A stretch of DNA of 64,000 nt from Microbacterium sp. Root61. Its GTDB lineage: Bacteria > Actinomycetota > Actinomycetes > Actinomycetales > Microbacteriaceae. Shown one piece after another: positions 1-9,335 of the stretch. The position numbers and the translations under genes were made by a program. The notes under the pieces were generated by a model. That model ran no database searches. It had not been told where the DNA came from and worked only from the letters and a program-made list of their open reading frames with translations. The DNA lies in the NCBI RefSeq assembly GCF_001427525.1, contig NZ_LMGU01000001.1, positions 1,025,788-1,089,787 of the forward strand, given 5' to 3'. Numbering within the stretch: the stretch's first letter is position 1; every line of letters begins with the position of its first letter.

Positions 1-470
1 AGTTCGATGCGCGTGCCCCATCCCACTCCGGTCAGCGCCACGTCAGCGGTGAGCGGGATGTCTCCCACAGCGGCGAGCGCGAAGTCGCGCGTGTCGGTGG
101 ACGATGACTGCACCACTGCGAACGGAATGGCGACGGCGAGGGCGATGGCCGCCGCCGCAGCGACGCCCGCGATCCACCAGGTACGGCTACGCCGGATACG
201 CCGCGCCCGCCGCGCGGCGGCAACCACGTCGGCGCGCCCCGTCGGCGACGGCAGACCAACCCCATCGGGCTCGTCGCCCGTCAGCGAGCGCGCGCGGTCG
301 GCATCGACCCGCGACAGCAGCCCGGGCAGTGGTGCCACCTCGGCGACAGCGCGGCGGCACGTGTCGCACGTCTCCAGGTGCTGCTCGAATGCGCGGCGGT
401 CAGCGGATGACAGGGCACCCAGGACGTATGCGGCGTCCCATTCCGCGAAATGCGCGTGATCGGGATTCAT
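1..470 (-). CDS. Anti-sigma factor (RskA-like, zinc-binding), C-terminus cut by window edge
   Basis: Membrane anti-sigma factor expected to hold the adjacent ECF sigma factor inactive. The reading frame starts at ATG 470 and is open to the window edge (about 156 residues visible). Near residues 30-37 there is a zinc anti-sigma signature, His-x3-Cys-x2-Cys (HLETCDTC). A basic stretch and one hydrophobic segment (WWIAGVAAAAAIALAVAIPF) follow, then an extracytoplasmic part that is cut off. The start codon overlaps the sigma stop codon (ATGA at 467-470), which suggests translational coupling. Sigma partner specificity is inferred from this arrangement. Confidence 0.88.
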   Translation of the reverse strand, partial: MNPDHAHFAEWDAAYVLGALSSADRRAFEQHLETCDTCRRAVAEVAPLPGLLSRVDADRARSLTGDEPDGVGLPSPTGRADVVAAARRARRIRRSRTWWIAGVAAAAAIALAVAIPFAVVQSSSTDTRDFALAAVGDIPLTADVALTGVGWGTRIE

Positions 471-973
471 CGCGTCACTCCCTTCTCCTGCAGGGCGAGC
501 CGCAGGGCACGCAGTCCGTAGTGCAGCCGGGACTTGACGGTCCCTTCGGGGATGCCGAGTTCCTCGGCGACCTCCGCGACGCTGCGAGCGCCGAAGTATG
601 CGCGCACGATGACCTCGCGGTGCTCGTGAGTCAGTGCCGCGAGCGCGTCCTCGACGATCATGGCCGAGAACAGCGCGTCGGAGCCATCGTCGCGGGCGAC
701 CTCGGGGGTCTCCTCCACGACGATCTCGTGCCGGCGCCGGGCGCTGCGTGCCTCATCGATCACGATGTGGCGCGCCACAGTCAGCATCCATGATCGGGTC
801 GAGCTCGGCCCCTGCTCCATGATGCGAGGGCTTCGCCAGGCGCGCAGCATCGTCTCCTGCACGACGTCATCGGCCGCCGCACGGTCGCCCGTGAGGCGCA
901 CGACGTATCGCCAGATCGGTGCCGCGTGGGCGTCGTACAGAGCGCCCAGGCGCGCATCGTCGTCGGGTGGCAT
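467..973 (-). CDS. ECF RNA polymerase sigma factor
   Basis: A 168-aa extracytoplasmic-function sigma-70 factor. Region 2 is near the N-terminus (VVRLTGDRAAADDVVQETML) and region 4 near the C-terminus (LTHEHREVIVRAYF, then the helix-turn-helix VAEVAEELGIPEGTVKSRL). There is no region 1 or 3, as usual for the class. The start ATG 973 has a strong AGGAGG at 981-986 read on the minus strand. It is followed, with a 4-nt overlap, by a zinc anti-sigma gene, the standard sigma/anti-sigma operon. It resembles the SigK/SigL type; the exact ECF group cannot be fixed by eye. Confidence 0.93.
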   Translation of the reverse strand: MPPDDDARLGALYDAHAAPIWRYVVRLTGDRAAADDVVQETMLRAWRSPRIMEQGPSSTRSWMLTVARHIVIDEARSARRRHEIVVEETPEVARDDGSDALFSAMIVEDALAALTHEHREVIVRAYFGARSVAEVAEELGIPEGTVKSRLHYGLRALRLALQEKGVTR

Positions 974-980
974 CCGACCA

Positions 981-996
981 CCTCCTCATGAGGAGA
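981..996. promoter_or_regulatory. Palindrome carrying the ribosome-binding sites of two divergent genes
   Basis: The 14-bp palindrome CTCCTCATGAGGAG (982-995) provides AGGAGA to the forward gene starting at 1003 and AGGAGG to the reverse sigma gene starting at 973. Spacings are 6-7 nt on both sides. The two start codons are only 29 nt apart. Confidence 0.7.
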
Positions 997-1002
997 ACGA
1001 CG

Positions 1003-1563
1003 ATGGAACACGATCGGTTCACCGTGCGGGTGAACCCGCGGATGCCCGCCGCCGTTGTTCAGAGTATGACGCCACACACCGACCTCTTCCAGATCGCCGG
1101 CCTGCCGCTGCATCCGCTGATCGTGCACGTCGTCGTCGTCCTGACGCCGTTGACCGTCCTCGCTCTGCTGCTCGGCACGTTCTGGCCCGCGGCTCGCCGA
1201 CGGCTCGGCCTCGTCACACCACTCGCCGCACTCGCCGTGCTCGTGTTGGTGCCGATCACGGTGCTCGCCGGCGAGTCCTTGCGCGACGAGGTGGGGCCGA
1301 TCCCCGCGGTCCTGCACCACGAGGCGCTGGGCCGAATGCTCCTCCCTTGGACGATCGCGTTGTTCATCGTCACGGCCGCGCAGTGGGTGTGGTTCCGGTT
1401 CTTCGCCGAGGATGTGCGCACGCGGGCGCCCGGGGCCGCGCGCGCGGCATCCGTCATCCTGGCCGTACTGAGCGTCGTCGTCGGTGCGGGCACCATGACG
1501 GTGCTGCTGCTGATCGGCGAATCGGGCGCGCGCGCCGTGTGGGGCGGCCTACTGACGGGCTGA
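1003..1563 (+). CDS. DUF2231 family membrane protein
   Basis: A 186-aa integral membrane protein with about four hydrophobic segments. The motif GLPLHPLIVHVVVVLTPL is the DUF2231 hallmark (HPxxVH). Its biochemical function is unknown; in other bacteria the domain occurs alone or fused to haem- or cupredoxin-type modules. ATG 1003 was chosen because AGGAGA lies 6 nt upstream. ATG 1066 is an alternative that starts just before the conserved part but has no visible ribosome site. It diverges from the ECF sigma gene, so the sigma promoter must lie inside this gene if 1003 is right. Confidence 0.8.
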   Translation: MEHDRFTVRVNPRMPAAVVQSMTPHTDLFQIAGLPLHPLIVHVVVVLTPLTVLALLLGTFWPAARRRLGLVTPLAALAVLVLVPITVLAGESLRDEVGPIPAVLHHEALGRMLLPWTIALFIVTAAQWVWFRFFAEDVRTRAPGAARAASVILAVLSVVVGAGTMTVLLLIGESGARAVWGGLLTG

Positions 1564-1653
1564 GCGGTCGGCTGCGGCCGGCTCGGCGAACCGATCCCGC
1601 AGTCTGCGAGCCGCGCTCCGTCTCGCGGGCCTGGGCGCGGGAGTGGGGCAGGG

Positions 1654-2325
1654 TCAGGGCTGCTGAGGGGTGGAGAAGAAGGAGAAGATCACGGGGTCGC
1701 CCATCAGCGGAACCGTGACGCACACGGTGAAGAGGATGAACGTGACGGCGGCACCGACGATCGGGATCCACCACACGCGCTTGCCGCGGCGGGCGCGGAG
1801 GTACACGAACAGGGCGGTCACCAGCCAGCCGACGGCGAAGACGACCGCGGCGATCCCGCCCCACAGCTGCCCGGCGGCGGTGTTGGTGAACTCGCCATCG
1901 ATGCCCGAGATCGACATGAACTGCTGCGCGAACGCGGGAAAGTCCAGGATCTGCACGATCGTCAGGATGACGTTGACCAGGCCGTAGCCCAGCAGTGCCA
2001 GCGCGATGATCAGATCGACGCGGCGTCGACCCGGGTTCGTCTTGGCTGCGGCATCGACGTGTGGCGGCAGCGGAATCCAGTCCGGCGCGGGACTGGGTCG
2101 ACCGGCCGCCAGCTGTTCCGCGGCGGCAGCCCTGGCCACAGGGTCGGGCGCCTGCCCGGTCTCGATCGCATAGGACGCATCCGGATACTGGATCCGGGCC
2201 CGCTGCTCCTCGGGAGTCGCGTACTCGCCATATTGCGGGCGGGGCCGTGGTTCATCCGTACCGTACGACCGGGGCTCGTCCCCGGAGGAGTCACTCCCCC
2301 GCGAGCCGTGCGTCTCCTCGGTCAC
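1654..2325 (-). CDS. DUF6264 family membrane protein
   Basis: A 223-aa protein with a long acidic, proline-rich cytoplasmic N-terminus (about residues 1-100), then three or four membrane spans (for example [20 protein letters not shown] and [14 protein letters not shown]). It belongs to a Microbacteriaceae-restricted family that I recall as DUF6264; no function is known. The GTG start overlaps the ispH stop by 4 nt (GTGA), so it is probably co-translated with ispH. Nothing in the sequence suggests an enzymatic role. Confidence 0.75.
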   Translation of the reverse strand: MTEETHGSRGSDSSGDEPRSYGTDEPRPRPQYGEYATPEEQRARIQYPDASYAIETGQAPDPVARAAAAEQLAAGRPSPAPDWIPLPPHVDAAAKTNPGRRRVDLIIALALLGYGLVNVILTIVQILDFPAFAQQFMSISGIDGEFTNTAAGQLWGGIAAVVFAVGWLVTALFVYLRARRGKRVWWIPIVGAAVTFILFTVCVTVPLMGDPVIFSFFSTPQQP

Positions 2326-3383
2326 GCGTTCCCCCGGCCGCCGAGCGCACGCTCGTCGCGCTTGCCCGAGGCATCCTGACGCAGCTCCTTGGGGAGCGAG
2401 AAGATGAGGTCCTCCTCAGCGGTGCGCACCTGCTCGACGTCGCGGTATCCGGCACCGGCGAGCTCTTCGAGCACTTCCTGCACGAGGATCTCCGGCACCG
2501 AGGCGCCGCTGGTGACGCCGACGGTCTGGACGCCCTCGAGCCACTCCTGCTTCATCTCGTCGGCGTAGTCGACGCGGTACGCGGCCTTGGCGCCGTACTC
2601 GAGCGCGACCTCGACCAGGCGCACGCTGTTGGAGGAGTTCGCCGAGCCGACCACGATCACGAGATCAGCATCCTTCGCGACCTTCTTGATCGCGACCTGA
2701 CGGTTCTGGGTGGCGTAGCAGATGTCGTCCGACGGCGGATCCTGCAGGTGCGGGAACCGCTCACGCAGGCGACGGACCGTCTCCATGGTCTCGTCGACCG
2801 ACAGCGTGGTCTGCGAGAGCCACACCACCTTCGAGGGGTCGCGGACCTCGACGACATCAGCATGCTCGGGAGAGTTGACGATCGTGACGTGATCGGGCGC
2901 CTCGCCCGCCGTCCCCTCGACCTCTTCATGTCCTTCGTGGCCGATGAGCAGGATCTCGAAGTCGTCGCGCGCGAAGCGCACGGCTTCGCGGTGCACCTTC
3001 GTCACGAGCGGGCAGGTCGCGTCGATCGCCATCAGTCCGCGATCGGAGGCCGCGCCCACGACGGCCGGAGACACCCCGTGCGCGCTGAAGACGATGTGCG
3101 AGCCCGGCGGCACCTCGTCGACCTCCTCGACGAAGATCGCGCCCTTCTGCTCGAGCTCCGTGACGACGTGGATGTTGTGCACGATCTGCTTGCGGACGTA
3201 GACGGGAGCGCCGAAGCGCTCCAGCGCCTTCTCCACAGCGATGACCGCGCGGTCGACTCCGGCGCAATACCCACGTGGGGAGGCCAGCAGCACCCGCTTC
3301 GATCCATCGACAGCGATATCCTGGAGGCGCTCGCGCCGCCGCGGAACGCGGGGAACGGGCAGTCGAACAGCCGGTGTACTCAC
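2322..3383 (-). CDS. ispH: 4-hydroxy-3-methylbut-2-enyl diphosphate reductase
   Basis: Last enzyme of the MEP pathway, reducing HMBPP to IPP and DMAPP with a [4Fe-4S] cluster. At 353 aa it includes a 30-residue N-terminal extension before the conserved core. The three cluster cysteines are visible: C40 (SPRGYC), C124 ([11 protein letters not shown]) and C222 (ICYATQNRQ). Start GTG 3383 lies 6 nt after a TAGACT -10 box, so the message is probably leaderless. The gene diverges from xseA and is coupled to the downstream DUF6264 gene. Together with uppS at 13538 it supplies polyprenyl precursors. Confidence 0.97.
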   Translation of the reverse strand: MSTPAVRLPVPRVPRRRERLQDIAVDGSKRVLLASPRGYCAGVDRAVIAVEKALERFGAPVYVRKQIVHNIHVVTELEQKGAIFVEEVDEVPPGSHIVFSAHGVSPAVVGAASDRGLMAIDATCPLVTKVHREAVRFARDDFEILLIGHEGHEEVEGTAGEAPDHVTIVNSPEHADVVEVRDPSKVVWLSQTTLSVDETMETVRRLRERFPHLQDPPSDDICYATQNRQVAIKKVAKDADLVIVVGSANSSNSVRLVEVALEYGAKAAYRVDYADEMKQEWLEGVQTVGVTSGASVPEILVQEVLEELAGAGYRDVEQVRTAEEDLIFSLPKELRQDASGKRDERALGGRGNA

Positions 3384-3389
3384 CCCTTG

Positions 3390-3395
3390 AGTCTA
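3390..3395 (-). promoter_or_regulatory. -10 element of ispH (leaderless type)
   Basis: TAGACT on the minus strand, 6 nt upstream of the GTG start at 3383. CAAGGG in the spacer could alternatively serve as a weak ribosome site. Confidence 0.6.
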
Positions 3396-3465
3396 GGCGT
3401 CGGCGCCGTGAGCAGGCCGTGAGCGGCCACCGCGCGCCCCGCGCACCGTCCCCCGAGAGGATCCG

Positions 3466-4806
3466 ATGACGACGTTCCAGCCGGACGTACAGCCCGGTCA
3501 GGCCCCTCCGCCGGATTCCGTGCATCCGCGCGAGTCGAGCCAAGCGGCGCCGACGTCGGTCTCCCGGCTCAACGAGACGATCCGCGGGTTCGTCGAGAAG
3601 TGGGGCTCGGTCTGGGTCGAGGGCGAGGTCACGTCCTGGAACGTGCGAGGCGGCAACGTGTTCGGCCGGCTCAAGGACGGCTCCAGCGACGCGACGATCT
3701 CGTTCCGCATCTGGTCGAGCACACGACAGCGCCTGCCCGAAGACCTCAAGGTCGGCGACCACGTCGTGACGTGCGTCAAGGCCGACTACTTCGTCAAGAC
3801 CGGCGACTTCACCTTCGCCGTCTCCGCCATGCGCCACGTGGGTCTCGGCGATCAGCTCGAGAAGCTCGAGAAGCTGCGCGTTCAGCTGCGCGGCGAAGGC
3901 CTGTTCGACGCCGCCCGCAAGAAGCCGCTCCCCTTCCTCCCTCAGGTCATCGGCCTGATCACGGGTGAGAAGTCGGATGCCGAGAAGGACGTGCATCGCA
4001 ACGCCGAGCTGCGCTGGCCCCAGGTGAGGTTCCGCACCGCGTACGCCGCCGTGCAAGGCGATCGCTGCGTGCCCGAGACGATCGGTGCGCTGAAGGCGCT
4101 GGATGCCGACCCCGAGGTCGACGTCATCGTCATCGCCCGCGGCGGCGGTGATCCGCAGACGCTCCTCGGGTTCAGCGACGAGCGCCTGCTGCGCGCCGTC
4201 GCGGCGGCATCCACCCCCGTGGTGAGCGCCATCGGACACGAGAACGACCACCCTCTCCTCGACGACGTCGCCGACCTGCGCGCATCGACCCCGACGGATG
4301 CCGCGAAGCGGGTCGTGCCGGATGTCGCCGAGCAGCGCGCGCTCGTCGGACAGCTGCGCTCCCGCCTGACGATGCGGCTCACTCATCGCGTCACGCACGA
4401 CATCGCCCAGCTCGAGCAGCTGCGCTCCCGCCCGGCGCTGCGCGCGCCCGAGTCGATGCTCGACGCCCGTGCGCAGCAGCTGTGGCTGCTCGTGGCTCGG
4501 GGCCGCGACATCATCGACCGGCGCCTCGACGTGCAGACCCGCCGCACCGGTGAGCTGCGGGCCACCCTGCGCGCGCTCTCCCCCGCCTCGACGCTGGCGC
4601 GCGGCTACGCGATCGCGCACATGCCGGGCGGCGTGATCGTGCGGGATGCCACGCAGGCCCCCGCCGGAACCCCCCTCATCGTCACCGTCGGCCGCGGATC
4701 GCTCGCCGCCCGCTCGGAGGGCGAGCTGCTCGAATCGGCGTCCGGACCCGACGATGGGTCGCCGCAGGACTCTGCGGCGACCGGAGCGACCGGGAGCCCG
4801 CTCTAA
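3466..4806 (+). CDS. xseA: Exodeoxyribonuclease VII large subunit
   Basis: Catalytic subunit of ExoVII, which degrades single-stranded DNA into oligonucleotides in DNA repair. At 446 aa it has an N-terminal OB fold (about residues 25-125, with [19 protein letters not shown]). The nuclease core shows [30 protein letters not shown] and [21 protein letters not shown] coiled-coil stretch and the C-terminal [12 protein letters not shown] motif follow. ATG 3466 has GAGAGG 5 nt upstream. It forms an operon with xseB, which starts immediately after it, and diverges from ispH as in many actinobacteria. Confidence 0.97.
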   Translation: MTTFQPDVQPGQAPPPDSVHPRESSQAAPTSVSRLNETIRGFVEKWGSVWVEGEVTSWNVRGGNVFGRLKDGSSDATISFRIWSSTRQRLPEDLKVGDHVVTCVKADYFVKTGDFTFAVSAMRHVGLGDQLEKLEKLRVQLRGEGLFDAARKKPLPFLPQVIGLITGEKSDAEKDVHRNAELRWPQVRFRTAYAAVQGDRCVPETIGALKALDADPEVDVIVIARGGGDPQTLLGFSDERLLRAVAAASTPVVSAIGHENDHPLLDDVADLRASTPTDAAKRVVPDVAEQRALVGQLRSRLTMRLTHRVTHDIAQLEQLRSRPALRAPESMLDARAQQLWLLVARGRDIIDRRLDVQTRRTGELRATLRALSPASTLARGYAIAHMPGGVIVRDATQAPAGTPLIVTVGRGSLAARSEGELLESASGPDDGSPQDSAATGATGSPL

Positions 4807-4807
4807 G

Positions 4808-5050
4808 ATGGAAGGCATGACCGTGTCGCACGAGAACGTCGTTGACGTGTCGACTCTGTCGTTCGAGCAGGCCCGCGACGAGCTCGTCCGCGTGGTCGCC
4901 GAACTCGAACAGGGCGCACCGACCCTCGAGGAGTCCCTGGCGCTCTGGGAGCGCGGCGAGGCCCTCGCGGCCCGCTGCGAAGACTGGCTGCTCGGCGCCA
5001 AGCGCCGCCTCGATGCCGCCCGCACGTCCGCCACCGGTCAGGAGCAGTGA
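4808..5050 (+). CDS. xseB: Exodeoxyribonuclease VII small subunit
   Basis: Small helical subunit of ExoVII, 80 aa. The family motif is clear: [19 protein letters not shown] followed by [19 protein letters not shown]. It starts 1 nt after the xseA stop. ATG 4808 has GGGAG about 11 nt upstream; ATG 4817 is an in-frame alternative that would remove three residues. Its stop overlaps the next start (TGATG). Confidence 0.95.
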   Translation: MEGMTVSHENVVDVSTLSFEQARDELVRVVAELEQGAPTLEESLALWERGEALAARCEDWLLGAKRRLDAARTSATGQEQ

Positions 5051-5694
5051 TGGCTGTCGAGCCTCGCGTCGTAGCCGAACTCGGCCGCCCCGAGACCCCG
5101 GATGAGACCGCCGCGCGCAAGGCCGAGTCCTCCCGCGTGTACCGCGGGAGTCAGACCACCCGCAACCTGATCGCCGCCCTGCTGGTGACGGTCGCCGTCG
5201 TGGCCGTCGTGATCTTCGCGGTCCCCCGTGGCACCCCACCGCCGCGCGCAGCGATCGACGTGACCGCGGTCGCGGCATCCGTCGAATCCGCACTCGACCG
5301 CACCGTCATCGTCCCCGACGCACCCGCCGAGTGGTCCGTCAACGGCGCCGCGGTCGAAGGCAATGCCTCCCGAGCATGGACGATCGTGTACGCCCCGGAG
5401 GGCGAGACCGGCTTCCTGCGCATCGCGCAGGGGTTCGATGCGGATGCCGCGTGGCCGGCGCGCGTGCTGAACGGTGCCGCTGTCCACGAAACCGTCACGA
5501 TCGACGGGATCGAATGGGACAGCTACCAGATCTCCGACCCGGAACGTGCCGGCAACGTCAGCGCTGCCCTCAGCACCCCGGCCGGCACCGACGTGGTCCT
5601 CATCTACGGATCCGCCTCCGACGCGACCTTGCGCACCGCCGCATCCGCCGTCGCCGATGATGTACGCGCACTGCGCGAGGAGTCGAATGAGTGA
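5050..5694 (+). CDS. DUF4245 family membrane-anchored protein
   Basis: A 214-aa protein with a short cytoplasmic N-terminus, one membrane anchor (about residues 38-58, LIAALLVTVAVVAVVIFAVP) and an extracytoplasmic DUF4245 domain. Function is unknown. ATG 5050 was chosen because GGAG at 5041-5044 is well spaced and the start overlaps the xseB stop; GTG 5047 is one codon upstream. The family sits between xseB and fum in many actinobacteria, often next to glpX, which is not present here. Confidence 0.85.
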   Translation: MAVEPRVVAELGRPETPDETAARKAESSRVYRGSQTTRNLIAALLVTVAVVAVVIFAVPRGTPPPRAAIDVTAVAASVESALDRTVIVPDAPAEWSVNGAAVEGNASRAWTIVYAPEGETGFLRIAQGFDADAAWPARVLNGAAVHETVTIDGIEWDSYQISDPERAGNVSAALSTPAGTDVVLIYGSASDATLRTAASAVADDVRALREESNE

Positions 5695-6346
5695 AGAGCG
5701 CCCGTCCCCCCGCAAGGCGTGGGATGAGATGCAGCGCGGTAACGCCCGATTCGTGGCCGGCGAACCCGATCACCCGCGTCAGGACGTCGAGCGCCGCCAC
5801 TTGGTGGCCGCGGCACAGACGCCGCGCGCCGCGCTCTTCGGCTGCTCCGACTCGCGACTGGCCGCCGAGATCATCTTCGACAAGGGCCTGGGTGACCTGT
5901 TCGTCGTGCGCAACGCCGGGCAGGTCATCTCCGACTCCGTCATCGGCAGCCTCGAGTACGCCGTCGCCGTTCTGAACGTGCCCCTCATCGTGGTCCTCGG
6001 CCATGACGAGTGCGGTGCGGTGGGTGCCGCGATCGAGAGCACCCGCGCCGATGCACCGGTCCTGCCCCCGCACATCTGGCGGCTCATCTCCCCCATCGTG
6101 CCGGCCGTGCGCCGGGTCATGCGCGAGTCCACCGTCGACGGTGTCGTGCCCGAGCGCATCGACTCCGAGGCCGTCGGTCGCGAGCACCTGCGCGACACCG
6201 TGGGCGAACTGCTGCACTCTTCAGAACTCATCAGCGAGGCCGTGGCCGAAGGCCGCCTCGCCATCGTCGGAGCAAACTACCGGCTCGATGAGGGAACCGC
6301 CGTACCCGACATCATCGTGGGCGACGCAACGGACGCGTACGCCTGA
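5687..6346 (+). CDS. Beta-class carbonic anhydrase
   Basis: Zinc enzyme interconverting CO2 and bicarbonate, 219 aa. Zinc ligands are C53 (FGCSDSR), H106 and C109 (GHDECGA), with the D55/R57 dyad in CSDSR. ATG 5687 is preceded by AGGAG at 5678-5682 and overlaps the end of the DUF4245 gene by 8 nt, so it lies in the xse operon. Bicarbonate made here could feed PEP carboxylase, encoded at 40805 (inference). Confidence 0.95.
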   Translation: MSEERPSPRKAWDEMQRGNARFVAGEPDHPRQDVERRHLVAAAQTPRAALFGCSDSRLAAEIIFDKGLGDLFVVRNAGQVISDSVIGSLEYAVAVLNVPLIVVLGHDECGAVGAAIESTRADAPVLPPHIWRLISPIVPAVRRVMRESTVDGVVPERIDSEAVGREHLRDTVGELLHSSELISEAVAEGRLAIVGANYRLDEGTAVPDIIVGDATDAYA

Positions 6347-6379
6347 CGCTCAGCCGTCTCACTCAGGAGGAACACAGAC

Positions 6380-7774
6380 GTGACCGACACCGAATACCGC
6401 ATCGAACACGACACGATGGGCGAAGTACGCGTCCCCAAGGACGCGCTGTACGGCGCTCAGACGCAGCGCGCCGTGGAGAACTTCCCGATCTCGGGCAAGG
6501 GGCTGGAGTCGACGCAGATCGCCGCCCTCGCGCGTATCAAGAAGGCCGCGGCCCTCGCCAACAAGGAGCTCGGCACGCTCGACGGCGCCATCGCGGACGC
6601 GATCGCGGCGGCCGCCGATGAGGTCGTCACCGGTGCGTACGACGATCATTTCCCGGTCGACACCTACCAGACCGGCAGCGGCACGTCCTCGAACATGAAC
6701 ATGAACGAGGTGCTGGCCGCACTCGCGACCCGCAAGCTCGGCGCCCCAGTGCATCCGAACGACCACGTGAACGCGTCGCAGTCCTCGAACGATGTGTTCC
6801 CCACCTCCGTGCACATCGCCGTCACGCAGGCGCTCATCGACGACCTCATCCCCGCGCTGGATCACCTCTCGGTCGCGCTGGAGGCGAAGGCCGAGCTGTG
6901 GAAAGACGCCGTCAAGTCCGGCCGCACCCATCTGATGGATGCCACCCCGGTCACGCTCGGCCAGGAGTTCGGCGGCTACGCCCGCCAGATGCGCCTCGGT
7001 ATCGAGCGCGTGCAGTCCGTCATCCCCCGCGTCGGCGAAGTGCCCCTGGGCGGAACGGCCGTCGGCACGGGCATCAACACGCCGCTCGGATTCCCGCAGA
7101 AGGTCATCTCGCTGCTGGCCGCCGAGACCGAGCTGCCGATCACCGAGGCCAAGGACCACTTCGAGGCCCAGGCCAACCGTGACGGCCTGGTCGAGGCATC
7201 CGGTGCCCTGCGCACGATCGCGGTGTCGCTGACGAAGATCAACAACGACCTGCGCTGGATGGGCTCCGGCCCCAACACGGGCCTGGGCGAGCTGCACATC
7301 CCCGATCTGCAGCCCGGCTCCTCGATCATGCCCGGCAAGGTCAACCCGGTCGTCCCCGAAGCCGTCCTCATGGTGTGCGCACGGGTCATCGGCAACGACG
7401 CCACCGTGGCGTGGGCAGGCGCTTCCGGCTCGTTCGAGTTGAACGTCGCGATCCCGGTCATGGGAACCGCCCTGCTGGAGTCGATCCGACTGCTCTCCAA
7501 CGCGATGCGCGTGCTCGCGGACAAGACCGTCGACGGGCTCGAGGCCAACCTCGAGCGCGCCGCCGCCTTCGCCGGGATGTCGCCGTCGATCGTCACACCG
7601 CTGAACAAGCTGATCGGCTACGAGGCGGCCGCCAAGATCGCCAAGCACTCCGTCGCGAAGGGCATCACGGTCCGTGAGGCCGTCATCGACCTCGGCTACA
7701 TCGAGCGCGGCGATCTGACTCTCGAGCAGCTGGATGACAAGCTCGATCTGCTCTCGATGACCCGTCCGGGCTGA
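6380..7774 (+). CDS. fumC: Class II fumarate hydratase
   Basis: Iron-independent fumarase of the TCA cycle, 464 aa, the normal length. Family signatures are [29 protein letters not shown] and the mobile loop [15 protein letters not shown] with its catalytic serine. GTG 6380 has AGGAGG at 6366-6371. It is the last gene of the forward run that begins with xseA; the 33-nt gap to the carbonic anhydrase has no clear terminator. Confidence 0.97.
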   Translation: MTDTEYRIEHDTMGEVRVPKDALYGAQTQRAVENFPISGKGLESTQIAALARIKKAAALANKELGTLDGAIADAIAAAADEVVTGAYDDHFPVDTYQTGSGTSSNMNMNEVLAALATRKLGAPVHPNDHVNASQSSNDVFPTSVHIAVTQALIDDLIPALDHLSVALEAKAELWKDAVKSGRTHLMDATPVTLGQEFGGYARQMRLGIERVQSVIPRVGEVPLGGTAVGTGINTPLGFPQKVISLLAAETELPITEAKDHFEAQANRDGLVEASGALRTIAVSLTKINNDLRWMGSGPNTGLGELHIPDLQPGSSIMPGKVNPVVPEAVLMVCARVIGNDATVAWAGASGSFELNVAIPVMGTALLESIRLLSNAMRVLADKTVDGLEANLERAAAFAGMSPSIVTPLNKLIGYEAAAKIAKHSVAKGITVREAVIDLGYIERGDLTLEQLDDKLDLLSMTRPG

Positions 7775-7777
7775 TCA

Positions 7778-7801
7778 CGCCGTATCCACAGCATTACGGC
7801 G
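7778..7801 (+). terminator. Weak hairpin after fumC
   Basis: CGCCGTA pairs with TACGGCG over a 10-nt loop. The stem is short and has no T-run. It sits directly before the -10 box of the next gene. Confidence 0.3.
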
Positions 7802-7802
7802 C

Positions 7803-7808
7803 GATAAT
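7803..7808 (+). promoter_or_regulatory. -10 element of the sensor kinase gene (leaderless type)
   Basis: GATAAT, 6 nt upstream of the GTG start at 7815. Confidence 0.6.
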
Positions 7809-7814
7809 CGTCGT

Positions 7815-9335
7815 GTGACTCGCTCGCCCAGACCTGTGTCGGCGCGCGTCCGGATCCTGGGGGCGATCCTGGCCGTGGCGTGCATCGGCATGGCCATCGT
7901 GGGCAGTGTCACCTTCCTCGTACAGCGCGAACGGGTGCTGGGCGAGATCGATGAGCGGCTGCACGCGCAGGTCTCCAGCCTGCGCGATGTGGCGGGGGCG
8001 GAGAACGAGACGTCGGACCCGGCGCAGACGGGTACGACGACGGCCACCGAACCACTGATCGCCGCCGAGTACGACACCGTTGCGGACTATCTGAAGGCGG
8101 TCGTCGCTCGTCTGGTGCCCGCGCGGAACGAGGGCTCGGTCGCCGTGGTGGACGGTCACGCGCGCTATCGACCGGAGACGCTGTCCGGATTCGACATCTC
8201 CACCAATCGCCAGCTCATCGACCGCGCCATCACTGAGACCTCCCTCACCGGCGAGACGGTGATCGGCACAGCGATGACCGACGACGGCTCGCTGCGCTAC
8301 ATCGCGATTCCGGTGACGATGGAGGGCGACGACGCGACGGGCATCTACATCCGCGCCGTCGACCTCGGCGCGGCGCTGGAACCGGTGACGACGTCGATCA
8401 TCACCTACTCGCTCGCCGCCGGTGCGGTGCTGGTCGCGATCGGCATCGTCGGGTGGTTCGTCGCGGGTCGGCTGCTCTCCCCCATCCGACAGCTGCGCGA
8501 CACCGCCGACTCGATCACGCTCGCCGATCTCGGCGCGCGACTGCCGGCACAGGGCAACGACGACATCACCGACCTGACCCGCACCGTCAACTCGATGCTG
8601 GACCGCCTGGAGGGTTCCGTCGACGTGCAGCGTCAGCTGCTGGATGACGTGCGCCACGAGTTGAAGACACCCATCACGATCGTGCGCGGCCATCTCGAGC
8701 TGATGGATCCCCAGGATGCCGCGGACGTCGCCAACACTCGCGATATCGGCATCGCTGAGTTGGATCGGATGACGCGACTCGTCGAAGACATCGACCTGCT
8801 CGCCGCCGCGGAGGGCGACCAGTTCTCGATGGCAGACGTCGAGGTGGATATGCTCACCGACCGCGTCGGCGAACTCGTCGCCGTGATCCCGGACCATTCG
8901 TGGCGCATCGAGGCGCACGGGCAGGCGCAGGTGGCCGCCGACGAGGATCGACTGTTGCAGGCCTGGCTGCAGCTCGCCGACAATGCGGCGAAGTACACCC
9001 CGGCGGGATCTCCGATCGAGATCGGGAGCGCCGCCGACGAGACCGAGGTACGCCTGTGGGTGCGCGATCATGGGCCGGGCATCGCCCCGGCATCGCGACA
9101 CAGCATCTTCCGGCGCTTCGACCGGGCACAGACCAAACGCTCGGTCGGCGGCTCCGGGCTCGGCCTGGCGATCGTGGATGCGATCAGCAAGGCCCACGGC
9201 GGGCATTGCGCGGTCACGGACACCCCGGGCGGCGGTGCGACCTTCACCATCCACGTGCCCATCGGCACCCCTGAGACGCTGCCCGCTCCCGTGCGGGCCG
9301 GCGATGTCGTACTCCAACGAGAGGCCGCCGAGTGA
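7815..9335 (+). CDS. Sensor histidine kinase
   Basis: Membrane sensor kinase, 506 aa. Transmembrane segments lie near residues 11-34 and 194-216 and enclose an extracytoplasmic sensing domain of about 160 residues with no recognisable fold. HAMP follows (about 215-270), then the dimerisation/phosphotransfer helix with H281 (DDVRHELKTPITIV) and the ATPase domain with N, G1 (VRDHGPGI) and G2 (GGSGLGLAIV) boxes. GTG 7815 lies 6 nt after GATAAT. The kinase gene precedes its response regulator, with a 4-nt overlap, the reverse of the usual order. The signal is unknown. Confidence 0.93.
   Translation: MTRSPRPVSARVRILGAILAVACIGMAIVGSVTFLVQRERVLGEIDERLHAQVSSLRDVAGAENETSDPAQTGTTTATEPLIAAEYDTVADYLKAVVARLVPARNEGSVAVVDGHARYRPETLSGFDISTNRQLIDRAITETSLTGETVIGTAMTDDGSLRYIAIPVTMEGDDATGIYIRAVDLGAALEPVTTSIITYSLAAGAVLVAIGIVGWFVAGRLLSPIRQLRDTADSITLADLGARLPAQGNDDITDLTRTVNSMLDRLEGSVDVQRQLLDDVRHELKTPITIVRGHLELMDPQDAADVANTRDIGIAELDRMTRLVEDIDLLAAAEGDQFSMADVEVDMLTDRVGELVAVIPDHSWRIEAHGQAQVAADEDRLLQAWLQLADNAAKYTPAGSPIEIGSAADETEVRLWVRDHGPGIAPASRHSIFRRFDRAQTKRSVGGSGLGLAIVDAISKAHGGHCAVTDTPGGGATFTIHVPIGTPETLPAPVRAGDVVLQREAAE

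Noticed and set aside
7..459. Plus-strand open frame at the left edge
   Set aside because: It is antisense to the anti-sigma gene, whose zinc motif and coupling to the sigma gene are clear.
2926..5034. Long minus-strand open frame across xseA and xseB
   Set aside because: It spans two confident plus-strand genes and part of ispH in a different frame. No domain is recognisable.
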